Source: Lactarius indigo (Eukaryota; Basidiomycota; Agaricomycetes; Russulales; Russulaceae). From it: a stretch of DNA of 64,000 nucleotides. The translations under genes were made by a program, and so were the position numbers. The number at the start of each line of letters is the position of its first letter. The first letter of the stretch is position 1. A model generated the notes under the pieces. It ran no database searches, had not been told where the DNA came from, and was given only the letters and a program-made list of their open reading frames with translations. The DNA is taken from assembly GCA_025766275.1 (NCBI GenBank), contig JAFKAC010000006.1, positions 1,116,001-1,180,000 on the forward strand. The letters are read 5' to 3'. Shown here one piece after another: positions 21,500 through 33,464 of this stretch.

Positions 21500-24109
21500 T
21501 CATGAAGGCGGTCTCCCAAATGATCCGGAAGGGCTACCGGGAGGTGGGTCGCGCAGTCGTGACGGTCCTGCTCCTGGGCTTTGTAGCGAAGACAAACCAC
21601 CAGTTGGCGGCGGCGACGCCTGGGAACCAAAGAGCTTCTGCATGATGAACGGTGACGTGTAGGGGCGCTGTGGCAGTGGAGGATGAGGAGGAGGGTGCTC
21701 GCCCACACCCGCACTCGTACGCCTACTTTCTGGCTCGACCGGCTCATCGTCTGATGAATGACGGAAATGAATGTCCGATACCGTCACTGGGACGCTCTCT
21801 GTCGGCGAAACTGCGGAACTGTTGCGAGGGTGTGGGCGCAAAAGTGACGAAGGATGAATGACGATATGGGGAACTCGATTGCCAGAGCTTAGGGCAGAGA
21901 GTGGGGCCGTGGTAGCGGAGACTGATCGTGGGAGCTGTTGGGGCTCATCGAACTGCGTCCGTACGTGTAAAGGTGGAGTACTCTGGGCGTGTGGTCGTAT
22001 GGTGCGTCGCGGTGGTCTTGAAATCTCTGGGGGCTCTGTCTCTGACCCAACCACTCCCTGGGGTATCTGCGGCAAAGGACGAATATTCATGGATATCCGA
22101 GGGAACTCAATATTCACGGACGATGGGTCCGACGGATCGGTTCTGTCGCGCGAGCCGCTTGACGGATATCCCATAGCAAACGGGAGCGATATACGCCGAG
22201 TTGATGAAAAAGGTTCGTGACTCCTCCGTCGCATAGAGCCTGATGAAGAAGACGTAGACGAGGGATTTGGACCGGTATGTCGTACAGATGACCCCCGAGA
22301 AGAAGCGGTGATATCCAGGAAGGAGTAAGAAGGCTGACTTGGCTCGCTGGACTCTCGCGTTGGAATGACACCAGCAACAGCGCTGATACGAGGGAGAGTA
22401 GGTGCTGGTACGACAGGCGTAAGCTCGAATGCCCGTTCCTCGGCCTCCTCCCGCGTCTCCTGGTCTTGCGGCGGGGTGGTTCGGGCGACCCCAATTGTAG
22501 CTTGACCTTGTGTATCGGGCGAAGAAAGTTGACGAGCACCACTGCTATCGCTACCGTCTGCAGCAGAAACTTCGTGCAAAGGCACTCCACGGCTTGATTC
22601 CCTGGCGTGAGTACCTCCTGTGCGTCCTAGGGAAACCGTTGGGCTCCGCGGTAGTTCTTGAGCACTATTCCCAGAGTAATCACGTTGCGAAGCGGGGAGA
22701 GAGGGGCGGGATTGAATGGGCAGATCGAGTGTGAAGCTTAGGCTACCGCTGCCGTTGTTCGCCGCAGGCCTGCTTATGCCCGCCTGCCCCTTGTCTTCAT
22801 ACATGTCGTCAAAGTCATCAACTCCGGGACCACGGACGATATCGAGAACTTTCGAATGGTTGTTTCCAGTTGGGGGGACAAACAACCGTCTCTGATGCAT
22901 GATACGACCAAATTGCCGTCGCCGCCGCCATAAACAGAATGAAGAAATTAAGAGTACGAATGACCCTAGAACGGCTGCAAGTGAGATCGCAATGGCGGCG
23001 CCTCGTCGAGACCCATGCGACGAAGGCGCTGAAGCAGGAGGGCTCGGTCTAGTGACGCAGTCAGCGTTGAAGGTGGAGAAAGTAGGCGTTCTGCTACTCA
23101 CGAATTCGAAGAGGCTGCCGTGACATTGATCGAGCCAATGGCCAAAAGACCGTCATCCTCGTTTGTGATGGTTAATGTGTGAGGAAAGCTATTATTGAGC
23201 CCTGTGCGAAAGAAGAGCGTAGTTGCTTCCTTGGCGGATGTTGCTCCATTTAAAACCACGGTCTCATTATCAAGCTGGACGGAAATTTTCCCGGAAGTCG
23301 CGTCGCGGAAACCAAAGACTGTAATGGCCGAACCTGGCGATAACGGGGTAAATTACAAGGACCGATGGCCGTAACATCACGGCCAGGGCAACGTACCGGA
23401 GAAGTTGTAGGTGACAAAATCGCCAACATTACTCGTGGTATGGTATGTACTGTCCAGCGGAGATAACGAAGAGTCGTTAAGGAAGGACCAGCGTCCTGTG
23501 AACGGTAGAGCGGTGTCATCAACAGTGGTGGTGGAAAAAGTGACGCTGAACCAGGAGAATCAGTATCCGGCGTATGCGGAGCGCGCAGGTTAGACATCGA
23601 GGAACACACTTCGGTGATGTGGAGTTGACTTTGATAAGCGCATGGTCAATCGCGATCAATGCCAATGACGAATTAGTGGGGTTATGGACGGTGAGCGACA
23701 ATGTGTGGTTTGTTGGCTGAAGGTTGTCGTATGCAGCCAATATCCCTGGTGAAGAGGGGGTGACAGTGGAGTTTGTCAGGCCATCGAGCTGAAGGTCATA
23801 GGTGATGTTTCCTGTGACAAGACCGGACAACTGGATCCCATTGCCTGAAAACGTAGGGTTCAGACGAGTAAAGGAAGAGTCGCAGAACCACATACCCCAC
23901 CACTGGACCGAAAACGCGGCACCATCGCGAGACGTGACATGAAAACTGGTCCCGTTCCCTTGTTGACCAGGGAATGTCGAGCATGCTGAGGCACTGAAGC
24001 AGGGATTCCACCCAGCAGTAAAATTTGGAACTGAGAGGGTGTCGGAGAAGGGAAAGTAACTGAGAAGTGGGGAGGAATCATTAACGACAAGACTGAAGGA
24101 GTCGGCCAT
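21500..24109 (-). CDS. Single-pass membrane protein with long Ser/Pro cytoplasmic tail
   Basis: Four-exon model of at least 809 residues. Exons (minus): 24109-23610, 23545-23397, 23333-23102, 23048-21500. The ectodomain (about 1-300) is beta-rich with many N-glycosylation sites and two repeated modules (ADSFSLVVNDSSPLLSYFPF and FSTTTVDDTALPFTGRW). Modules of this type are common in Agaricomycete surface proteins and resemble galactose-binding-like folds. One TM helix (about 310-333, AIAISLAAVLGSFVLLISSF) is followed by RRRRQ and a 480-residue disordered tail rich in Ser, Pro and Arg, a likely phosphorylation platform. The start given is the first in-frame ATG; in-frame sequence extends upstream (APAYFPC), so a signal-peptide exon probably lies further 5' (24110-24280) but was not resolved. 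Ligand and function are unknown. Confidence 0.72.
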
Positions 24110-27100
24110 GCATGGGAAGTATGCAGGAGCTGGCGAGAGAAGGGAACTCGCTGGCAGGGGGGAAAACCGGATGTGGGAGAGACATGAGGTGTTAATATGT
24201 CAAGGACACGGTCCCGTGGTAGAGTGAGAAGCGCCGCCGCGGGACACAAGCCATCGTCATCCCCCAATTGAACCAAACGACATCAATAACACGTTGGATC
24301 TTATCTCACCATCCTCGGTCGATCCCCCCTGATCCGACACGTCGCACACAGCCCGTCGTATGTCGTCCTAGGTCTACGTACATCATTCATCCGTTGCTAG
24401 TGCTAGTACTCCCTAAGCCTTTAGCCTGTCCAACCCTTGAGTGGTGCCACTATGGAAGTTGATCTGCGCCACCCATGCGGCGGCGAGCACAGCCTTCCGT
24501 GATAGGTCCACAACGAGTTATGTTTTCACACATCCACTGTCACCCGCATGTCAATTGCATATCCAGTCGATCTGTTTCTCAGCAACCAAGTTCGGCTCAC
24601 TACTACAGCTACACTCTGACTCTGCCCACTACCTCGGCTGCCTGGGTTCAAACTCCTCGCCATCAAAAGTCCTGTGTGCTGTCGTTCTGGCGAGGCGCCT
24701 TGCAGCCCCATCTAGCGAATACTTTACGTCCGCCAAATCTTGGGGTGACCCCAAACCATGGCTGTCGCTCGGTCCGAGCGCTCCGATAGAAATGCCGAGC
24801 TGAGCGCTGAGGTTTTCAGCATGGACCCCCTCCTTGCGGCGGAACTATAACCCAACACTGTAACTTGGCTCCCGCCGGTAAGGCCATCTCATCTCACGAT
24901 TTCCACACTAGCCCTTTTTTATTGTAATTTGTTTGGCTGTATGGTTCGAGGCCCCCACGTGGACTAAGATATGTTCACTGCCTTTTCAAGAGTTGCGGTT
25001 CCAGGGTTGGGAAAAAGGGCGAACAGTATCCAATTCACGTGCGGTATCAGCGCCTTTCTTGACTGCTATGAACGGCACTTCTGCGTCCGCATCATCATCC
25101 AGGCACGTTCCGATGACTCACCAGTGTGCCAGCTCACGATGTGATGCCCTGGAACGAGGCACCCCATTTTACTTTCTTGGAAGGTGGTGTAAATAAACTA
25201 CGGCATCGTTCAAGGCTCCCCACCCTCCTTTTTTGGCCCTGGCTATGTGACCCATGAATGTTTGCGCGATCATCTGGTTTCCCATGACCAACGTCAAAGT
25301 ACGTTTATCTGATCTTCCTGCGTCGTCCATGCATCCTTCTCATCAGAGGCTTAGACATTCTCAACGGTTCAAGGAACTGTCTACGTCAACCATTCTTGTG
25401 ATTATGGTTCGCACAACATTCTGTTGGTTTGTTTCTCTCGTTGCACGACACGAGGCTCCTGACCATACCCTTTCGTTACCGCCTTGATCTTTCGGTGTGG
25501 TCCATTCTCTTGTACCGCCCGATCCCCACGTATCATTTCTGGTTTGCCGGATCGGCGACATGTCTGAATTCTTGCCACTCGGCGCCGCCAATTTTATTGT
25601 TTTGTTCGAGGCGCACGAAAAAAAACTTCACTTGTGCGCTTGGCGGAACTGAATTTCCCGTAGTTCCTAACACCGAGGACATCATGCAATTTTTTGAGGA
25701 ATTCGATACTGTAACAGACTCACGCATTTCGGCTCCGTGCACCTTCGAACTGGCCTCCGCAACTTGAAGCGAAGTAAATTACAGTAAGATGCTGTACGAA
25801 GTGTCCGCTTCTGAGAATGGTGCGTTGCACCACCTCATTTATTTGTGTTGGGTAAGAATAACGACCCTTCATACTACCGGACTGACGCCGTGTACGTCAA
25901 TTAAAACACCTCAACCATCAATTAGTATTGACCGGAGCTAAACCGCCCCCCACCTACCGCCTGCGCAGATAACCTCAGGTCTTGCGAAACGCGACCTTAC
26001 ACCACGTTTTTACGTGCACCCGTTACGTATATGTGGGCTCAATCCGTTATCTGGTGCAGCGTGTAAGTTCGATATGGCATGGAGGGTTGATGGGCGGTAC
26101 AGGCGCACGCGCACCAGTATACAGCAACGCAGTGTGGCATGGCAAAGACAGGAATCGTGCTTCTGATGGTGGCCACCACTGATGTCCCAATAGACTCAAA
26201 GGAAGCGACACAAGCACCATGGATGGTTTCAGAGAAAGATAAGTCCGGCCGCCCACCCGCCGGTGAATATTACCAGTTTTCGGATGGGATATCATTGAGT
26301 CCAATATGGAATCGCCTCGAATTCCGACCCTTTCATCTAATCAGCGAACACGAGGTATCTTCGCCGCAGCTGTGTTCTATTGCTGAGGCCGACTGAGATG
26401 CTGCGCACTACCCAAGTCCGAACGCACTTGTTCGAAAAAGTAGATACCAGTAAACCGGCCCTAGAATGTTTTCTAATCCTTTCCGCAGAGTCCAAGCTGT
26501 TGTCTCTAAAGAATTTTGACTGTTAGAGCAGATCATTTACTTACGTGTATTCGCGTCGCTAAGGGGCGTAGCATTTATGATGGGAAATCTATATGTCTCT
26601 TTCATCGACGAGGTTTCCGAAACCAGCCGAAGGGTGAACTTGTTTAGAATAATTACGGTATTGCAACGTGACATGTCGGAGGGGTTACTGTTAATGAAAT
26701 AGGCGAGACGGGCAATCTTTTGGAGGCGAATGGACCTGGATACAAATACCTTTGCTCCACAAAAGGCACAGAGTTACGAGGGATCTATATGACATGTTGC
26801 ATCTTGCGGTCACAGAGGGGGCTTCCTATAGGAAGCCGTAAGCATTGAAGGGAATTAAGCGAATCGACGGGGCTACTGTTGCCAAGTGTGAGCGCATCTA
26901 CCATCTGGCAGCCAGCCCATGGGGGTATCAAAGTAAGACAGTCATTAAACAAAGATCTGGTAACTGTGTCCCTGGGCCTCGGGGACGGTTGTCAGGAGTG
27001 GGAGTCAATGTGGGAGATAGACTGGGATGGTGGTGCTTACAGTACACAAGAAGGAACGCAAACGCAATTAGTAGCCGGAGCCCTCTGGGGACACGGATCT

Positions 27101-28096
27101 AGGGACAGGTCCAGAGAATGTCTGCCAAAGCATCCACTCGCCCCCAACTCGCCCCGCAACCTGCTAGTGCAAATGCAGGCTCGAATAATTCCTGTCACAC
27201 GACCATCTGATGCACCAGTAGCCTTCAAGTTGATAGCCAAGTTGCTAGCGGCTCTAGTTAGCCATGGTATAACGCTAGAGCCCAGAGCTCGTGGGCGATC
27301 ATACAGTATCTGCTAGTGTGGACTAGGCTATGCACTGTGCGTTGGCTTTACCGCTGGATCTTGAATGATGCCGTCATCCCACTTGGAGTGCACAGTCGAC
27401 GGGAATACCCATTGTGTCCATACGACGTACACCAACTGGGGGAGTACGCGAGAGCGGATCGCAACCATGGACTCCGAGGAACACTGGGCACGATGATCGC
27501 AATTGTCTTATCCTCGAAATTACGTGTGGCTCCTCCAAGTCTTCCAATATGATTGACCAGCACGTCAGTACATCAGTTCTCACGGCTGGGACCGTGACCT
27601 TTTATGCTTAATTTGAATAGGTATCTATTGGGTGAATCAAGCTCAATTCTTTATTGAAATGTGCCTGGTGCCGATAAATGGAACGCGTTAGCAAGGAGCT
27701 GAGCGCTGAGATCGGGTCTTGCCAACGATGATCTACTCGTTCAGGTGAAACGGGGCTGCGTTTGTGAACAAAGATATCGTTGAAATTAATTATAAGAATG
27801 GTCAATGGTGCGTTAGTCGCTCGCTTATCGTCAATTCTCGGTCTCTCAATATCTGAATATCCCGAACACTCGTTCATGTCCATTCATTGGGGGTGATTGT
27901 AGATATGATGATGGGACTGTAACAACACGAAGCTCAGAACGCGAAGTCTGAAGGTACTAAAAATCGAAAATGTTCATACAATCTATCCACATTGGGGATC
28001 TATCCACACAACACGGTTTTGGTGGGGTGAACTACTGACGATGAATATCACTACACGATCCTGATGAAAGATACAGCTCCTCCCGAAAGTCCTTCT
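24110..28096. other. Gene-poor interval of about 4 kb
   Basis: Only short frames (under about 150 codons) are present, none with recognisable homology. AT content rises and CpG-rich coding texture disappears. Short protein-like pieces, such as a plus-strand segment at 26,880-27,310 and a minus-strand segment at 27,610-27,880, could not be joined. I see no tRNA, LTR end or long tandem repeat. The left end should contain the 5' exon and promoter of the membrane protein gene. Confidence 0.5.
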
Positions 28097-30652
28097 CTAA
28101 TCCACGTCCATCTCAGACGGCCCTTTCCCTTCATCAGTGTTAAGCTCTGGCTGCGGCGTCTCTCCCTTGGGAGGAGGGTTAGGCGTTTCCGCGCCGCTGC
28201 GGGGCGTGTCCGCGCCATCGACCTTCGGGGGCTTCGGCTTCGGCCGCGTGAGGATAGGCGTTGCAAAGTAGATAACCTCGTCTCGCTTCTTCGAGATCTC
28301 TGCCGCGGTCAGCACCGGGTCGACGTTCTTCGGACGTTCCGACTGCCTCACGGACTGGTCTTCGAGCCACTTCTGGATTGTCGCGGCCTTCTCGACAATC
28401 GACTGCTTGTCCTTCTCGTCGATGTGCGCGAACCGGTCATCTGTTGAGGTTGCTTGCGCAATGTACTGATTAATGGTCTCGCGCAGCTGAGCCGCCACCT
28501 TCGGTCGTTCCTCGGCCTCGCGCCAGCGCGTCGTTATAGGATCGCCTAGCTTCTTAGCTGCATCGATGCGAGAAACGTATGCGGACTTCGTCGCATCTTC
28601 GCCTTCTTCAGAATAGAGCCAGTCCTCGTCCTTTGACAACTCGGCGAGGAGCGCCTCCTTTTCTTGTTTCTGCACGTAGGAGGCGTACCGATCTTCAAGC
28701 TTCGACCGCATGTCGTAGATGTATTCCTCTAGGGCATTCTTGCGCTCCTATTGCTAATTGAATTACCACTATGAATAAGTGCATCAAGCAACGCACCTCG
28801 GTGTCCTGAACTAGCTTGTCGTTCGAATACATTGTTAGCTCCTTCTCCTTGTACTTATCCACCACGGACGAGTCGAGTCCTCCATAGCCGGCAACGTAAG
28901 CCACGGGATTCTTCTTCACGACCTTTTTCTTCTTCGGCGGCTCCGATGAATCGCCATCGACTTGCATCTCTTCCTTCTCCTCAACCTCTTCGGTATAAAC
29001 ACCCTCGAAAGACAGGACGCCGTGGAGATTCAGGCGCGCCTTGACACGAACGGTGGAATAGTCGCCTGTTGGCGTCGGGCCGACGTCTTTCACCGTGAGG
29101 CGGCCAATCCACGGGTTGATGGACCCCGGTAGTCCATCAGGTTCCGCGTAGACCACCTCGATGTCAAATGGCGACTTGCGGTAGAAGGTAAGGACTTTTG
29201 TCGAGGGTATACCGTTACCACGGGGAAATACGACCAATTCCGTGTCTTCCTCTTCATCGGCGGGGGTCTTCTCCCAGCGCACTTTGATCGGATACATGGC
29301 GATATCATGGACGGCAAAATCACGAACGCGGAAAACAGGAGAAAGGGTAGCACAGGTGAAGGTACAGCCGCGGGCGCAAGCCTCGTCTTGATTGAGTGTT
29401 GTCGAAAGCACCTTTCCAGGGAAAACGGATTGGATCTTGGCGCGAACAGCAGGAATGCGCGTCGTGCCACCAACGAGTTCAATGGCGTCGAGTTGATCGA
29501 TGGTAAGGCCAGATTCCTCCAATGCACGCTGAAGTGGCTCAGGAATGCGATCGAGAACGTCTGCGATGAGTAGCTCATACTGCTCCCGGGTGAGTCTCGA
29601 AGAGGCATCAACATCGTTCATGATTGATTCAACGCTGAGCGGTGCCTCAGCGTTTGCCGACAGGACTTTCTTGAGCTTCTCCGCAGATGCGTATAACCGG
29701 AACGTAGCCTTCGGGTTCGAAAGCACGTCGATCTTATATTTGGTCTTGAACTCTTCCGCGAAATGCTGAACGAGGGCATAGTCGATGTCGCGGCCACCGA
29801 GGTGCATGTCGTATGCCGCGTTCTTAACGGTCAGCTGACCTTTAGAGAAGGCAACGACGGCAACAGACAGGCTCGAGTGGCCAATATCTACAAAGACCAC
29901 GTGCCGCGGGTTCTCGGCCTCTGGGAGATCAGATTTTGTGATGCCGTACCCAAACGCGACTGCAGTGTGGTCAGGTATCAGCCGGAGAGGGTTCAACCCA
30001 GCGATAGTGGCAGCGCTCAACAGTGCTCGTCGTTGCACATCGGTGTACCAACCGGGGATAGCGATTACGACGTCAGAGACGCCAGTTTTGAGCTCTTTCG
30101 TAGCGATGTCCCGCAACCTGCCGAGGTACATCCCCACCAATTGCGTGGCAGAAAAAGTGGCTGGTTCGCCTAAGTATGTAACCTATAAGCGCGAACTAGT
30201 TGTGAACGACGGAAAGCGCAAATTATCCGACACACTCACGCCGACACCGACAGAACCATCTACATCGACCAGGTTCACATGAGTGAACTTCTTTTCGACC
30301 TGCTGTATCTCAACATCGTTCACTGTCCGGCCAAGGAGACGCTTGAGTGAGCCAGCGGTATTGCGAAAATTTGAGATCTCCTGGGTCTTTGCCGGTTCGC
30401 CGAGTGCGCGCTGCTTGAGACCGAAAGAGACAAGAGAACTTTAAATCGGCAATTAGAAGAAGATCGATAAGGGTAATGGGAGTGTGCGCACGGTGTAGCA
30501 CGATTGGAGACTTCGTTTGTGATGATATCGATACCTCTGTGTCTTGCGACACCGATCTAGACTTACGTATTGAGCACAAAGAGATGTTGGAGGAGTAGAT
30601 TTAACACACCTTACTGTGGAGTGAACCAAAGTCGATCCCAACGACAGACATG
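28097..30652 (-). CDS. SSE1: Hsp110-type chaperone (Sse1 family)
   Basis: Five-exon model of 780 residues. Exons (minus): 30652-30611, 30556-30492, 30438-30240, 30182-28797, 28747-28097. The nucleotide-binding domain begins MSVVGIDFGSLHSKIGVARH and contains VVIAIPGWYTDVQRRALLSA, VFVDIGHSSLSVAVVAF and ELVGGTTRIPAVRAKI. The substrate-binding part has the long acidic/Lys loop and extended helical lid typical of Hsp110, and ends in an acidic Pro-rich tail (EGKGPSEMDVD). Sse1 is the nucleotide-exchange factor for cytosolic Hsp70 and itself holds unfolded proteins. A heat-shock-element-like motif lies about 95 bp upstream of the ATG. Length is usual for fungi (about 700-790). Confidence 0.95.
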
Positions 30653-30745
30653 GGAGGGAAATACAAGTAATCGCGAAAGAAAGAAAGAGGTGGGCAAGGG
30701 TAGAGGGGTAGATGTAGGTGCTGCAGGTGTTTTTATTTCATTTTT

Positions 30746-30758
30746 TTCGCGAGGCTTC
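30746..30758. promoter_or_regulatory. Heat-shock-element-like motif upstream of SSE1
   Basis: TTCGCGAGGCTTC has the TTCnnGAnnnTTC spacing of a three-unit HSE, with the middle unit GAG instead of GAA. It lies about 95-105 bp upstream of the SSE1 start codon, which fits known Hsf1 control of Hsp110 genes. The match is imperfect and unaided by conservation data. Confidence 0.4.
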
Positions 30759-31262
30759 TACACCCTTCCACCCTCTTCCTTTTATGTTGCTCGTTAGCGC
30801 TAACTTTCCCTATATTCTACTACTTTTAATCATAAACAAATAGTGCTCTGGCGAGTCCACAAAAAAAGCACCACCTTCTCTAGAAAAAATAGTGAACAAT
30901 GGCCTAGGCAAGGGTAAAAGTAGTCCGATTAAAAGAAAAGCCGCAAGTGTACGCGATGCAACGAAAAGACGGAGATGCGAACAATATGAAAATGAAACAG
31001 AAGAGTTCGTGGCGTACCAGTCGCACTCTGCAATGTACTGTGCACAAAGTTCCCCACCCGAGTCGACCACATGCCCTCATTCCTCCCTACCGCGTGCAGG
31101 TCCTTAGGTCGTGATACAGATAATGCGATGATGAAACGGATTAAACGGACGGAGATTGATGTAGATGATAGCAATCATGTGGTATAGTGATATGGGATAT
31201 CGTAACAACTAGTAACACCTTGGCCTTGTCAGGGCTCGAGCCCAGGCAGAGCGGGTATGCTA

Positions 31263-32924
31263 TCATTGTGCTTGGCCAACTTGAATCTCCATCGGTCGCA
31301 GAGGATATTGTGGCGCAGGTGACCGTAAGTTTTGATACGGCGCCTGCCGCATTTTGTCATCTGTTATACCTGATGAATTGGCATCTGCAGCAGCCGTAGC
31401 AGCAGTGGGGTCGCCGATTCCAGCACGAGTACCCCAACCAGTCTACACGAGAAAATAGCTTAGAGACGTAGCAGATCAAGATTGGCCCTTCATCATACCT
31501 CATGGAGGGTGAACAGCGCATATATCTTCATGACGGCGAAGTAGTATCCGAATAGAATAAACGCGGGGACGTAAATGATGTCTTGAGGGCGGTCCCAGAG
31601 GTGAGGGAGGAGCTTAGCCGTTCGTGTAGCAGTGAGCCAAACGACATAGCTCAAGATCACGTTCCTGAGGGTACCAAGTAGCATCCCCACTACAGAAACA
31701 AATATTTTGACAACTTACCACCATGGTAGATGGAAACCGCCTTTGTCCACCGGGATCGTACTCTTGTAAACAACATAAGAAACAAGGACGGGGCCTGCGA
31801 GGAGCGTAAAAGGATTGAATAACTTGTCCACCTGAACCAAAACAGTCGTTAGTGCTAAGACCGGATGGAAGAAGATAGAGCCTACCATCGTGTACGCTAC
31901 ATAAGGGTGGATAGTCCAGACATGCCGTTCCATGAAAAGGGACCGCAAATCTGACCGCCAAGTGTTTCTAGTCCACCGAAGCACCTGCTTCAAGAAGCGC
32001 CAGTTGGGCTTCATCGTACTGAGAAGTTCTGCTTCTTTGCAGCATTGCACATAGGTACTCCATCCGTGACTAACCATCCAGCGAGTGAGAAATTTGTCGT
32101 CGCCTGAGTTGAGCTGGTATTTGTCAAGCCAGTAATCATGCGTGAAGCCATGTAAAAACTCAGGGTCCTTGAGAATCACGGTACGGTATGCTGCCGTTCG
32201 TCCGGATAGGCACGGGAGACCGCCGTCGATATGTGTTGAAGAAGAAATTTCGATATTACGGATGGTGAGGCGGAATGCAGCGAGCACTTCCCATACGGTC
32301 ATGCGATCACCAACGGATTTCACGCGCTGGGACGTGCCGACACCTCCGACCTTCTGGTCCTCAAAGCAGGCAAGGACATACGGGAGGAGCGTCGGTGGCC
32401 AGATAGCATCGTCATCGGCAAAGACAATGATGTCGGTCGTTGTATTCTTGATGCCGTGTGACATCTGTAGGCGCTTGTTTGCGTACGGGACTGTTAAAAC
32501 CCGGATGCGTTCAGGGTCGACCGCATTGGCGAGCTCTTGTAAGGGGCCGAGCATCTTCTCCTCCGTAATGATGAGTATTTCTTTGGGTTTTCCAACAAGC
32601 CAACTGTGGGCGGCTTCCTTGAATTCCTCGCCAGCATCAATGGTGGGAACTATGATGGTAACATCTTCAGAGGCGATATAAGTGGGGTTCTCCGGAAGAG
32701 GTATAGGACGATAGGCGAAAGATGCGGTTATACGAATTAGGTACCAGAGATAGCGGTAGAACCTAGGAGAGCGGTTAGCTTTCTGGGGGACGGACAAACA
32801 CACTGAGGACCAACCCAATGACGCCAAAGGGTACAACTGACAATAAAGGTGATCAGCGAAAACACTTCAAGTGAGTATATACGGGCATACATATGGGAAA
32901 GTCGTCTCGTGTCAGGTATAGCAT
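31263..32924 (-). CDS. Membrane glycosyltransferase family 2 (hyaluronan/chitin-synthase-like)
   Basis: Five-exon model of 486 residues. Exons (minus): 32924-32891, 32836-32800, 32762-31719, 31664-31499, 31442-31263. An N-terminal hydrophobic segment (about 11-30, FVPFGVIGLVLSVFYRYLW) precedes the GT2 core: TIIVPTIDAGEEF, VFADDDAIWPP (DXD), LNSGDDKFLTRW and QVLRWTRNTWRSD (the Q-x-x-R-W motif of processive synthases). Four C-terminal membrane segments follow (about residues 300-425). The end has HETGWGTRAGIG and a Gln/Pro-rich tail. The family makes extracellular or capsular polysaccharides from UDP-sugars; mushroom genomes carry several copies whose product is unknown (related to cap64-/hyaluronan-synthase-like enzymes). 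Same strand as SSE1 and the Ariadne gene. Confidence 0.87.
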
Positions 32925-33464
32925 TGGACCGACTCAGAATGGACGGGAAAATGGGGAAGAAAATTGGACAGCGTGACGGACAACAGAGCGAATATGCAGA
33001 CTAAAGGAGCGGTAAGGGTCGACGTCTAGCGACGAACAAAAGTCCCGAGTGGAAGGGGGGGATGTGTGTCGATGTCGGAGCCACGGGAAAAGGGAGGGAA
33101 ATGCAGAGGAAGAGAGTAACGATCAGGATTTAGACGACAACGGGCGGGCGTGGGCTAAGTTTAGCCAATCAATGTGGCACCGGCCCGCCTACTTCGTCTT
33201 ATTACTCAGCCAATTCTACTCATCCGCTTTCATTCCATTTTTCTTATTTACCTACTTTTTACCAAATTGTACAGTACAACAGTGTTTGGCGACACAAGAT
33301 TGACAGTGATTCTACAATACACATGACGCGTGTAAACGAAATACTTCGTGAGCAGACACATTGCGAATAAAGTTGTATAGGGATAGGTGAGCACTGAACG
33401 AATCGTACCGTCTTGAGAAGGAGAATCCGTAATGGTTCAATCCAGTGGTTTCGTGGGGTCCAAG

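Noticed and set aside
31187..31262. B-box-like GGGCTCGAGCCC suggesting a tRNA
   Set aside because: It is a simple palindrome; no cloverleaf can be drawn around it.
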